Shown: positions 1-5,696, counted from the stretch's first letter. The stretch is 10,424 nt of DNA from Thermococcaceae archaeon (GCA_027064745.1 JAMOPD010000258.1:1-10424); one strand, 5' to 3'. Translations and numbers: made by a program. Notes: generated by a model from the letters alone, not told the origin.

Positions 1-59
1 GTTTAGTAGTTGTACTGAATTTGCTATCAGACACTCCCACCGGTTATCCTGACAGTATG
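1..59 (+). repeat. Copy A of a dispersed inverted-repeat element (left end outside window)
   Basis: This is the right part of a short element whose complete copy lies at 4445-4528. Its last 16 bases (44-59) are TTATCCTGACAGTATG, against TTATCCTAGCAGTATC in the complete copy. The interior aligns as well: the tagtagtt...ctgaattt block at 4-22 matches taatagtt-ctggattt near 4476-4492. By that alignment about 28 bases of the left end lie before the window. The copy ends 13 bases beyond the stop codon of the dtxR-like gene. There is no ORF in it. It looks like a MITE or a structured intergenic repeat. Confidence 0.7.
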
Positions 60-72
60 CATCAAATTCAGA

Positions 73-510
73 TCATCTTTTCCTTTTGTCTTCTGTCAGT
101 TTTTCTTTCAGAAACTGTTTCAAAACATAGGGGCATTGCTCCTGAATAAACTTGGCAAACTCTTTTATCCTCTCAGCGGTGATTTCATGCACATAATGCT
201 CGAACTGACAGGCATCCTGTTCCGCAATTTCTGGAGGAATGCCAAGTATTTCGACAAAGAACTCCGTGAGGAGAACATGCTTAGAATAAGTTGCCTCTGC
301 AATTTTTCTTCCTTTCTCAGTCAGGAGGATTCTATCATACTTCTCATAATGGACAAGTCCCTTCTCATTAAGCTTTTTAAGTGCATCGACCACACTGGGA
401 GGCTTAACCTTCATTAGCTTAGCAATGTCTTTTACCCTGATAATTCCCTTATTCCTGTGGAGCATATACATCGTTTCGAGATATTCCTCTTCCCTCTTTG
501 TTATCTCCAA
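73..510 (-). CDS. DtxR/MntR-family metal-dependent transcriptional repressor
   Basis: A 145-residue metalloregulator that should repress metal-uptake genes when divalent metal is bound. Residues 1-65 form the winged helix, with recognition helix around KPPSVVDALKKL (37-48); 70-130 is the dimerisation and metal-binding domain. H78, E83, C101, E104 and H105 line up with DtxR H79, E83, C102, E105 and H106. The position of DtxR M10 (MntR D8) is probably E9. The SH3-like third domain of DtxR is absent, as in MntR. Cys at 101 leans towards an iron-type sensor, but this is not decisive. The start is taken as TTG at 510 because GGTGAG (520-515) stands four bases before it; longer starts at 519 (GTG) and 522 (TTG) would include that site in the coding region. 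The start region carries a DtxR-type half operator, suggesting autoregulation. Confidence 0.88.
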   Translation of the reverse strand: MEITKREEEYLETMYMLHRNKGIIRVKDIAKLMKVKPPSVVDALKKLNEKGLVHYEKYDRILLTEKGRKIAEATYSKHVLLTEFFVEILGIPPEIAEQDACQFEHYVHEITAERIKEFAKFIQEQCPYVLKQFLKEKLTEDKRKR

Positions 511-523
511 GGTACTCACCAAA

Positions 524-534
524 TTAGGTTAGCC
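524..534 (+). promoter_or_regulatory. DtxR-type half operator at the repressor's own start
   Basis: TTAGGTTAGCC is a perfect match to the left 11 bases of the classical DtxR/IdeR operator consensus, TTAGGTTAGSCTAACCTAA. The right half is degenerate. It lies between the likely TATA boxes and the ribosome binding site of the dtxR-like gene, where a bound repressor would block transcription. The consensus is established for bacterial DtxR; its use by this archaeal protein is inference. Confidence 0.5.
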
Positions 535-540
535 AAAAAT

Positions 541-565
541 GTTTAAGTAGTTTTCCCTTTATACC
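541..565 (-). promoter_or_regulatory. Promoter region of the dtxR-like gene
   Basis: Reading the minus strand there are two TATA-like boxes: GTATAAAGG centred near 561, and CTTAAAC at 548-542. The distal box would start transcription near 535, leaving a leader that holds the GGTGAG site. The proximal one would start near 520, almost at that site. Which is used cannot be told from sequence. Confidence 0.4.
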
Positions 566-580
566 CTACTTGCAAATGAC

Positions 581-587
581 TAAAAAG
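581..587 (-). terminator. T-run after tRNA-Pro
   Basis: On the minus strand a run of five T stands about ten bases after the encoded CCA of the tRNA. Archaeal polymerase commonly stops at such T-runs, here just before the dtxR-like promoter. Confidence 0.35.
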
Positions 588-596
588 CAGACAAAC

Positions 597-674
597 TGGT
601 GGGGCCGCCGAGATTCGAACTCGGGTCCCCGGCTCCCGAAGCCGGAAGGATAGGCCAAGCTACCCCACGGCCCC
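597..674 (-). tRNA. tRNA-Pro (anticodon CGG), CCA encoded
   Basis: The minus strand folds as a full tRNA. The acceptor stem GGGGCCG pairs with CGGCCCC (674-668 with 607-601), followed by discriminator A at 600 and an encoded CCA (599-597). The T arm CCGAG-TTCGAAT-CTCGG is perfect. The anticodon stem CCGGC/GCCGG closes a seven-base loop UUCGGGA, giving anticodon CGG at 638-636, which reads proline codon CCG. G37 and A73 fit proline tRNAs. The D arm is weaker, with G.U and U.U positions possible, as is often seen in archaeal tRNAs. No intron is seen. Confidence 0.95.
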
Positions 675-697
675 CCGGTGTTAAAGGCACTTGTAAG

Positions 698-708
698 GCT
701 TATAAAGA
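698..708 (-). promoter_or_regulatory. TATA box of tRNA-Pro, possibly bidirectional
   Basis: CTTTATAAG on the minus strand is centred about 29 bases before the first base of the tRNA, the right place for an archaeal TATA box. The core TTATAA is symmetrical, and on the plus strand the same box would start transcripts near 728. That is the edge of repeat copy B and could serve the glycosyltransferase gene at 811. Confidence 0.55.
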
Positions 709-724
709 TTACGGGAGATTTTAC

Positions 725-782
725 CATACTGTCAGGATAACTGTGAGAACACCTGACGGGCTGTCTAACTCCTGACAGTATG
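725..782 (-). repeat. Copy B of the inverted-repeat element (complete, internally deleted)
   Basis: A 58-bp element bounded by a perfect 13-bp inverted repeat: CATACTGTCAGGA at 725-737 and TCCTGACAGTATG at 770-782. Read on the minus strand it aligns with the copy at 4445-4528, sharing GTTAGACAGCCCG (GTTAGAGAGCCCG there) and a right end TTCTCACAGTTATCC. It lacks roughly 26 bases of the middle. It lies between tRNA-Pro and the Dol-P-Man synthase gene, ending 28 bases before the synthase ATG. No clear target duplication flanks it. Confidence 0.75.
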
Positions 783-810
783 ATTTTACTTCCATTGGAG
801 GCATGAAATC

Positions 811-1866
811 ATGAGGGTGTCGGTGATAGTCCCCACATACAACGAACGGGAAAACCTAGAGGAGCTTTTTGACAGAATCAGTAAGGCCTTGAACGGTTAT
901 GACTTTGAGATAGTAATTGTCGATGACGACTCCCCGGACAAAACATGGGAGAAAGCCCAAGTCCTGGCAGAGAAATATCCCGTTAAAGTTATTAGAAGAC
1001 AGAGAGAGAAAGGGCTCTCTTCTGCCGTTATCAAAGGTTTTAAAGAAGCCGACGGAGATGTTTTTGTCGTTATGGATGCTGACCTGCAGCACCCACCAGA
1101 GGTTATTCCTAAGCTCTTGGAGGCTATTGAGAGGGGAGCAGAAATAGCCATAGCCTCCCGCTATGTTAAAGGTGGAAAAGTTAAGAACTGGTACTGGTAC
1201 AGGAAACTCATCTCAAAGGGAGCAATTATGATAGGCCGCGTCGCGCTCCCAAAGATCAGGCATATAAAAGATCCCGTGAGCGGCTTTTTTGCCCTCAGAA
1301 AGGAAGTCGTCGAGAATGTTGCATTAAATCCAATTGGATTTAAAATCCTCCTTGAAATCCTTGTAAAAGGTAAATACCAGAGGGTTATAGAAGTTCCATT
1401 TACATTCGGTCTGAGACATGCAGGCGAGAGCAAGCTGGGTAAAAAGACCATGCTAAACTATCTGAAACACATTTATAGGCTCATGAGATGGGAAGGAGAG
1501 CTCGATAGACTCGTTAAATTCATGGTAGTTGGTCTTTCCGGCATCATAGTGAATGAAGCTTTCCTCTGGCTTTTTGTTAACATAGGAATGGATAAAATAA
1601 GTGCCAACATACCGGCCACAGAAATAGCTATACTCAACAACTTCACATGGAACGATATCTGGACATTTAGAGACCTCAAAACCAAACCCCTATACAAACG
1701 TCTTCTGAACTTCCACATCGCCGCTCTGACAGGTGCTTTGGTTCAGTGGATTATCTATGCTGTTTTAGTGCATCTGGAGGTGTATTATCTACTAGCAAAC
1801 CTCATCGGCATAGGATTTTCCTTCATCGTGCGTTTCCTCTTCAACAGGCACGTGACTTGGGGCTAA
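811..1866 (+). CDS. Dolichol-phosphate mannose synthase (GT2 catalytic domain plus GtrA-like membrane domain)
   Basis: This enzyme moves mannose from GDP-mannose to dolichol phosphate on the inner membrane face, giving the mannose donor for protein N-glycosylation. Residues 1-230 are a GT-A fold glycosyltransferase of family 2: VIVPTYNERENL at the start, VDDDSPD at 37-43, and the metal-binding D89-x-D91-x-Q93. R117, R131 and S135 follow, and R202 lies in an HAGESK context. These positions coincide with those I recall for the crystallised P. furiosus enzyme. Residues about 235-351 form the four-helix GtrA-like domain typical of this archaeal form. Total length 351 also fits. The start at 811 is set by GGAGG at 797-801; an ATG at 803 is out of frame and stops at once. 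The gene has its own strand between tRNA-Pro and an orphan membrane gene, which it overlaps tail to tail. Confidence 0.95.
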   Translation: MRVSVIVPTYNERENLEELFDRISKALNGYDFEIVIVDDDSPDKTWEKAQVLAEKYPVKVIRRQREKGLSSAVIKGFKEADGDVFVVMDADLQHPPEVIPKLLEAIERGAEIAIASRYVKGGKVKNWYWYRKLISKGAIMIGRVALPKIRHIKDPVSGFFALRKEVVENVALNPIGFKILLEILVKGKYQRVIEVPFTFGLRHAGESKLGKKTMLNYLKHIYRLMRWEGELDRLVKFMVVGLSGIIVNEAFLWLFVNIGMDKISANIPATEIAILNNFTWNDIWTFRDLKTKPLYKRLLNFHIAALTGALVQWIIYAVLVHLEVYYLLANLIGIGFSFIVRFLFNRHVTWG

Positions 1867-2277
1867 CGCACCTCCCGCAACCCCGATGAGCGTGATCACG
1901 TAGATGAAGAGAACCACCAAGAAGAAATCCTCCCCGAAGCCTCTCGGAACTTCTCCTGACATTGCGATTGAAAGCATCAGGAAAAAGGCCAGCGTCCCGG
2001 GGAGGCCGAAGAGGGCCGTGAAAGCAAAGGCCGAGAGCCCGTCAAGCTTCTTCCACCTCCTCAGGCCCCAAGTGACGAGCACAACAATGAGAAGCGGGGA
2101 GAGCAGGAAGAGCAGATCAAAGAAATCGTGGCACCGGAGTCGCCACTCGAGGCCGGAAATTCCCAGGCAGAAGCGCTTTCTGAAGAACCAGGAGGGGTTG
2201 AAGTAGTCGATGGCAATGAACAGGATGGAAGTGAGCCATGGCATGAAGAACCCCAGGAGCCCTTCACTTCGTCTCAT
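1792..2277 (-). CDS. Hypothetical four-helix membrane protein, C-terminus probably aberrant
   Basis: I do not recognise this 161-residue protein. Hydrophobic segments lie near residues 8-24, 52-70, 80-106 and 118-137, separated by short basic loops such as FFRKRF and RRWKK, as in a real membrane protein. The last 24 or so residues (APSHVPVEEETHDEGK...) are polar and are read antisense to the conserved 3' end of the mannose synthase gene, overlapping it by 75 bases. They are probably not ancestral. ATG at 2277 lies about 26 bases beyond a good TATA box (2299-2306), so the mRNA is likely leaderless. GC content by hand count is about 56% over 1921-2280, against roughly 40% in neighbouring genes, suggesting acquisition from a higher-GC relative. 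It could also be a decaying gene. Confidence 0.6.
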   Translation of the reverse strand: MRRSEGLLGFFMPWLTSILFIAIDYFNPSWFFRKRFCLGISGLEWRLRCHDFFDLLFLLSPLLIVVLVTWGLRRWKKLDGLSAFAFTALFGLPGTLAFFLMLSIAMSGEVPRGFGEDFFLVVLFIYVITLIGVAGGALAPSHVPVEEETHDEGKSYADEVC

Positions 2278-2296
2278 GGTGTAAACTTAACACCCA

Positions 2297-2310
2297 ACAA
2301 TATAAACCTT
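2297..2310 (-). promoter_or_regulatory. TATA box of the membrane-protein gene
   Basis: AAGGTTTATATTG on the minus strand has its TATA core centred near 2303, about 26 bases before the ATG at 2277. It is arranged back to back with the promoter of the aminopeptidase gene. Confidence 0.6.
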
Positions 2311-2325
2311 TTGAAGGGCCCGAGC

Positions 2326-2336
2326 ACCTTAAATAA
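2326..2336 (+). promoter_or_regulatory. TATA box of the M28-like peptidase gene
   Basis: CCTTAAATAAC is centred near 2332, so transcription should start near 2357. That is a few bases before the ATG at 2366 and at the GGGGAT ribosome binding site (2356-2361). The mRNA would have a very short leader. Confidence 0.5.
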
Positions 2337-2365
2337 CCAACCGCCAATATCCTACGGGGATCATC

Positions 2366-4054
2366 ATGAAACGCTTTCTCAAAGAGGCTGAGGTTTTTGA
2401 TGCTAACGAAGTCCTCCACAACATAGCAGAAATAAGTCAGTTCCACAGGATTCAGGGCTCAAAAGAGCTGGTTGAAGCAGCTGAATACATAAAGAAGGAA
2501 CTTAGGATATGGGGAATAAACGCTGAAATTCTGGAGGAGATCTATGATGGAAAGAAGCACTACCTCACACTGAAATCTCCAATAGCATGGGACTTAATCC
2601 ATGGCGAAGTTGAAATTGGAGGTAAAAAGCTAACCACCACTATAAGTCCTCTCTTGGTAATGGCACACTCCCCAAGTGGAGAAACCGAAGCTGAAGTTGT
2701 GTATGTGGGCTCTGAGGAAGATTGGAAAAAAGTCGACGGAAAAATTGTTCTGGTCGACAGGGAATGGAAAGAGGCCTATGAAAAGGCAAATAAAAGCGGT
2801 GCCACTGGATTCATTGCATTCCGGGAAGGAACTGGAAAGGCCCTTCCATATATCGGCCTCTTCCTGACAAAGAAGGATTTGAAATGGGCCAGAATTCCCG
2901 CAGTTACAATAAGTGAGGAAGATGCAAAAAAGATAATAGGAAAGCTAAGAAACGGAGAGAACGTTAAAGCAAGAATAAAGGTTGAAGCAGAAATCAGGGA
3001 CAGACAGGTTCTGCCGATTCTCTATGTAGAAATTGGAAAACCACCCTTCATTCTCTTCACAGCCCATCTCTGCCATCCGAAACCGGGGGCAAATGACAAT
3101 GCATCTGGCAGTGCAATGCTCATAGAACTCGCAAAAATCCTGAGCAAGGCCTATGATGAATCATTCCACTTCGGCTTTGCATTTCTCTGGATTCCGGAAC
3201 ATTTCGGGACGCAGGCATTCATAGAGAAGTACGCTGATCTGAGCAAATACTACACAGTGATAAACCTTGACATGGTGGGGGGAAGTGAGGACAGGGGTGG
3301 TTCAACTATCATGGTTGTCAGAACCCCGTTATCACGCTTTTCACTCGTGTCTGGGCTCCTCGAATACTTCATCAAAGAGGCCAATTCAGGGGGAGAAGGA
3401 TTTAGCCCTGAGCCTCTTCCCCTGCTCAAGGTTAGGAGTTATTCCTACACCATGGGAAGCGATCATGACATATTCAACTTCTTTGGGGTGCCCTCTGTAA
3501 TGCCCATAACATGGCCCGACAGATTCTACCACTCAAGCGAGGACAGCATAGAAAAGATAAGCAAAGCAAGTTTGGAAGTAATTGGAAAAGCTGTTTTGGC
3601 TACTGCTTTAGCTTTGGCAAAAGCAGAAAAAGAGGAGCTCCAGCGTTTCGCCAGGGGTTACGCCATGAAATATCTTGGGGAGATCAGCATCGAGAGAGAA
3701 ACAGAAACGACTGAGAAACTTGTGATGAGAGGTCTTGCAAGGGATTCAAAATTCCTCGGAATTAAGTCAGGCTACAACTTTAAAACTCATCCGTGGTTGA
3801 AATGGGAGAAGAAGGGAATGATTTCGCTCCGCTTCATCAGGGAACTTAATGAAGAGGCATACAAAAAGTTCAAAGAGCTGACAAAAGAGAGAACCTTTAT
3901 GATACACCTTCACGAGCTGATAATGCTCGGGGAAATCCTGCCAGAAGAAGAAGCCTTCACAGCATTGCAGGAGGAATACGGAATGATAAACAGGGAAAAA
4001 CTCAAAAAAGCTGTGGAAATTCTGGAGACCTTAGAAGTTATCTCTATCCTTTAA
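2366..4054 (+). CDS. M28-family zinc aminopeptidase-like protein with C-terminal extension (DUF4910-like)
   Basis: A predicted cytoplasmic metallopeptidase of 562 residues with no signal peptide. Residues 1-60 are a helical start. A PA-like insert, roughly 80-215, includes VGSEEDWKKVDGKIVLVDR and SGATGFIAF. The di-zinc core follows: H234 in TAHLCHP, D244 in ANDNASG, E278 in WIPEHFG, D302 in INLDMVGG, and H389 in DRFYHSSED. In classical M28 enzymes the glutamate base is followed by a second acidic zinc ligand (EE); here it is E278-H279, so the metal site may differ. Residues about 410-562 form an added helical domain ending in a winged-helix-like stretch (LHELIMLGEILPEEEAF...). The ATG is supported by GGGGAT at 2356-2361. 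The gene is monocistronic and overlaps the convergent regulator by 24 bases. True peptide substrates are unknown. Confidence 0.85.
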   Translation: MKRFLKEAEVFDANEVLHNIAEISQFHRIQGSKELVEAAEYIKKELRIWGINAEILEEIYDGKKHYLTLKSPIAWDLIHGEVEIGGKKLTTTISPLLVMAHSPSGETEAEVVYVGSEEDWKKVDGKIVLVDREWKEAYEKANKSGATGFIAFREGTGKALPYIGLFLTKKDLKWARIPAVTISEEDAKKIIGKLRNGENVKARIKVEAEIRDRQVLPILYVEIGKPPFILFTAHLCHPKPGANDNASGSAMLIELAKILSKAYDESFHFGFAFLWIPEHFGTQAFIEKYADLSKYYTVINLDMVGGSEDRGGSTIMVVRTPLSRFSLVSGLLEYFIKEANSGGEGFSPEPLPLLKVRSYSYTMGSDHDIFNFFGVPSVMPITWPDRFYHSSEDSIEKISKASLEVIGKAVLATALALAKAEKEELQRFARGYAMKYLGEISIERETETTEKLVMRGLARDSKFLGIKSGYNFKTHPWLKWEKKGMISLRFIRELNEEAYKKFKELTKERTFMIHLHELIMLGEILPEEEAFTALQEEYGMINREKLKKAVEILETLEVISIL

Positions 4055-4366
4055 TTCCCTCTCAATTTCATTTATTTTTGTCACTATCCTATGCTTCAGT
4101 TTTTCCAGAAATTCAGCAGGGGCGGTTGCCGTATACACATAACCCAGCCAGCCCTGCTGGATCAGCTCTCTCTTCAATAATCCCTTTCTGTATAGGCTAA
4201 TAACGTGCTCCCTGACACTTCTCTCGCTTATACCCAGCTCCTCTTTTATTTCGGTTATTCTCATGGGTTTGTTTTTATCTAAGAGCAATCTATAAATCTT
4301 TAGCTCGGTCTTTTTTAATCCCAATGAGCGGAGCAGGTTTTCAAGTTTCTCATAAATGTCACCCAT
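4031..4366 (-). CDS. Small winged-helix transcriptional regulator (TrmB/MarR-like)
   Basis: A 111-residue DNA-binding protein with a leading helix LENLLRSLGL, then KTELKIYRLLLDKNKPMRITEIKEELGISERSVREHVISLYRKGLL-type winged helix (residues about 18-65), a wing GWLGYVYTA, and a C-terminal helix EFLEKLKHRIVTKINEIERELK likely used for dimerisation. It has no sugar-binding domain of full-length TrmB. The start at 4366 is preferred over the in-frame ATG at 4378 because GGTGAT (4374-4369) with spacer ACC precedes it, a very common Thermococcales arrangement; the longer form would be 115 residues. A palindrome over its promoter suggests autoregulation. Its targets cannot be read from the sequence; the convergent aminopeptidase gene is a neighbour, not an obvious operon partner. 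Confidence 0.8.
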   Translation of the reverse strand: MGDIYEKLENLLRSLGLKKTELKIYRLLLDKNKPMRITEIKEELGISERSVREHVISLYRKGLLKRELIQQGWLGYVYTATAPAEFLEKLKHRIVTKINEIERELKDRDNF

Positions 4367-4399
4367 GGTATCACCCATAAAATGTCTTCACACCTATGC

Positions 4400-4419
4400 A
4401 TGTATATCTTCATATACAT
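4400..4419 (-). promoter_or_regulatory. Palindromic operator over the promoter of the winged-helix regulator
   Basis: ATGTATAT (4400-4407) and ATATACAT (4412-4419) are perfect 8-bp inverted repeats around CTTC. The palindrome contains the TATA-like sequence about 25-30 bases before the expected start of the regulator's transcript. A dimer of the regulator bound here would compete with TBP, a usual way for archaeal repressors to act. Confidence 0.5.
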
Positions 4420-4444
4420 TAATAAGTCTTACGCAGAAGGTTAG

Positions 4445-4528
4445 GATACTCTCAGGATAAGTTAGAGAGCCCGCTTAATAGTTACTGGATTTATTCTCAG
4501 GCGCTCTCCCGGTTATCCTAGCAGTATC
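4445..4528 (+). repeat. Copy C of the inverted-repeat element (complete, 84 bp)
   Basis: The ends GATACTCTCAGGATAA (4445-4460) and TTATCCTAGCAGTATC (4513-4528) are inverted repeats matching at 13 of 16 positions. A second nested stem, GAGAGC (4465-4470) with GCTCTC (4503-4508), lets the whole element fold as a long hairpin. The same family occurs at 1-59 in the same orientation and at 725-782 inverted. It fills the space between the phosphoesterase stop (five bases away) and the regulator promoter. It has no coding capacity. Confidence 0.75.
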
Positions 4529-4532
4529 AAGA

Positions 4533-5180
4533 TTAGAGGAAAGAAATTTCGCCCAGATAAATCCCTTCAGGGAGATACACCTCACCTTTGCTTGCATCCT
4601 TCAGGAAAGGTATCATCCTTATTCCTGTTCTGATATCAAAACCAGAGATATAGGGATTTATAGTTGGGAGAATCAAAAACCTGTTAACCCTCAGGAAGCA
4701 TTTCGTCTTTCTTAATGTACTTCCAAATCTCACGTTCACTGCAGGATGTATATGGCCAAGGTATGCATTTTTAAATTGAGCATCCGGAAGATTCTGGTGC
4801 CCATGGATAAACAGAACATCGTCTACCAAAAAGTAATCTGAAACTTCTATATTTTCAAACTTTCTGGCAACTTCCTCTATCCTGCCATCATGATTTCCCT
4901 TGGTTATCATAACCTCAATATCGCCGAGCTCAGAGAAAAAACCCATGAGGAGACGCTTTGTAAATAATCCCAGCCCCAAAGGCTCCTTCACATCACCCAG
5001 AATCACAAGTACATCCGGGTTTTTAGAATTCACAAAATCAGCAAGCTTTTCCTCAAACCTAGTCCGGATTCTCAACCCTTTGGAGGCTTCAAAGGCAATG
5101 TGTGGGTCAGCTATAAGAAGAGTCCTCCCAAGAGAAGTCATGATTTCAATAGAAAGCTTCTCAAAAAGCCCATATTCCAA
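4533..5180 (-). CDS. Calcineurin-like metallophosphoesterase (COG1407-type)
   Basis: A two-metal phosphoesterase of about 215 residues. From the chosen start the motifs run in the canonical order: D25-x-H27 (ADPH), G62-D63 (LGDV), G95-N96-H97-D98 (GNHD), H126-G-H128 and G142-H143-x-H145 (GHIH). The archaeal COG1407 proteins share this layout and the opening LLIADPHIAFE; their natural substrate is not established. The start is uncertain. The open frame reaches TTG at 5216, with GTG at 5189 and 5186, TTG at 5180 and ATG at 5141. I prefer TTG 5180 because a GGTGGT purine-rich stretch stands about four bases before it, while the ATG has no ribosome binding site and would start very close to the first motif. 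It lies 52 bases downstream of the eL41 gene on the same strand and is probably cotranscribed. Confidence 0.85.
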   Translation of the reverse strand: MEYGLFEKLSIEIMTSLGRTLLIADPHIAFEASKGLRIRTRFEEKLADFVNSKNPDVLVILGDVKEPLGLGLFTKRLLMGFFSELGDIEVMITKGNHDGRIEEVARKFENIEVSDYFLVDDVLFIHGHQNLPDAQFKNAYLGHIHPAVNVRFGSTLRKTKCFLRVNRFLILPTINPYISGFDIRTGIRMIPFLKDASKGEVYLPEGIYLGEISFL

Positions 5181-5183
5181 ACC
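5170..5183. repeat. 14-bp direct repeat, first copy
   Basis: CCATATTCCAAACC here is repeated exactly at 5419-5432. The two copies flank the eL41 gene. On the minus strand this copy contains the preferred start of the phosphoesterase gene (TTG GAA TAT GG...). Confidence 0.6.
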
Positions 5184-5232
5184 CACCACCTTCGGTGAGA
5201 GAATAGAGGGGGCCAAACGGCCCGTGGAGGAA

Positions 5233-5346
5233 TCAGATAAGTCCTCTCTCCTTTCTCCTCTGTCTCTTGAGCCTCCTAATCCTCTTCTTAATCCATTTCC
5301 ACCTCATCCTGCCCTTCTTTTTCCATTTCCTTGGTCTTCTCTTCAT
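5233..5346 (-). CDS. rpl41e: Large-subunit ribosomal protein eL41
   Basis: A 37-residue, extremely basic protein beginning [18 protein letters not shown] and ending RRKERGLI; about 60% of residues are Lys or Arg. This is the archaeal eL41 sequence, a single helix that in ribosomes sits at the bridge between subunits. It is short enough to be missed by ordinary gene callers. ATG at 5346 is preceded by GAGGTGAT with four bases of spacing, and a TATA box lies at 5391-5400, about 25 bases before the expected transcript start near 5370. The phosphoesterase gene follows on the same strand. The only other reading, a plus-strand frame through the same bases, gives a Ser/Pro/Leu-rich shadow translation. 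Confidence 0.93.
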
Positions 5347-5390
5347 GATGATCACCTCGGTAATCGTTCCAAGTTGGCTTTCATGACTCC

Positions 5391-5400
5391 CTTTTTAAAC
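5391..5400 (-). promoter_or_regulatory. TATA box of the eL41-phosphoesterase unit
   Basis: GTTTAAAAAG on the minus strand follows a purine-rich GAGAAAG that could be the TFB recognition element. It lies about 50 bases before the eL41 ATG, giving a leader of about 24 bases that carries the ribosome binding site. Confidence 0.6.
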
Positions 5401-5408
5401 CTTTCTCC

Positions 5409-5435
5409 TCAGGTTTCTCCATATTCCAAACCTGA
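5409..5435. promoter_or_regulatory. Palindrome just upstream of the eL41 promoter
   Basis: TCAGGTTT (5409-5416) and AAACCTGA (5428-5435) are perfect 8-bp inverted repeats with 11 bases between. They lie directly upstream of the TFB/TATA element of the eL41 gene. The second copy of the 14-bp direct repeat (5419-5432) lies inside. It may be an operator or activator site, or an accidental product of the duplication. Confidence 0.4.
5419..5432. repeat. 14-bp direct repeat, second copy
   Basis: CCATATTCCAAACC, identical to 5170-5183. On the minus strand it reads TTG GAA TAT GGA GAA ACC TGA. The first codons are the same as the proposed phosphoesterase start and are soon followed by a stop, as in a remnant. 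Confidence 0.6.
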
Positions 5436-5696
5436 AAAGAACTAAGCTAAAGCCTCATCCAAAAAATTCAACATTTTTCAGCTTGGTTTCAGAAAAGAAT
5501 ATTTACAGAGTTTTTCTTCCTATTTATCAATATTGAAGCATTTTATATGGCATAAACTATTGATGCGATTGTAATCCTATCACAATAGGGAATCATAGGT
5601 AAATACTACTTAAACAGGCCAAAATACATGCCAAAATAATCGTTTTGATTAAACCTTCATGTAAGGCATAAAAAGAAATAAGCATCATATGCATAA
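5436..5696. other. AT-rich intergenic stretch, no gene seen
   Basis: I find no plausible CDS on either strand here; stops are dense. It holds a strong TATA-like TTTTATATGG (5541-5550), far from the nitrilase start. About 26 bases later comes a possible hairpin made of GATT/AATC and CCTAT/ATAGG (5567-5594). A second TATA-like box at 5667-5675 is correctly placed for the nitrilase gene. The distal box could drive a small RNA or a long leader. Confidence 0.4.
5667..5675 (+). promoter_or_regulatory. TATA box of the nitrilase gene
   Basis: CATAAAAAG is centred about 26 bases before an expected transcript start near 5697, leaving a leader of about 18 bases that includes the GGGGG ribosome binding site at 5704-5708. 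Confidence 0.5.

Noticed and set aside
136..417. Plus-strand open frame of 93 codons
   Set aside because: It is antisense to the dtxR-like gene, whose protein has conserved metal ligands; the plus frame has no ribosome binding site or family features.
1904..2206. Plus-strand frame of 100 codons rich in Lys, Arg and Ser
   Set aside because: Low-complexity basic translation with no ribosome binding site. The minus strand gives a well-formed membrane protein with a TATA box at the right place.
4900..5445. Plus-strand frame of 181 codons
   Set aside because: Antisense to the phosphoesterase and to eL41, both firmly identified; the translation is Ser/Pro/Leu-rich noise.
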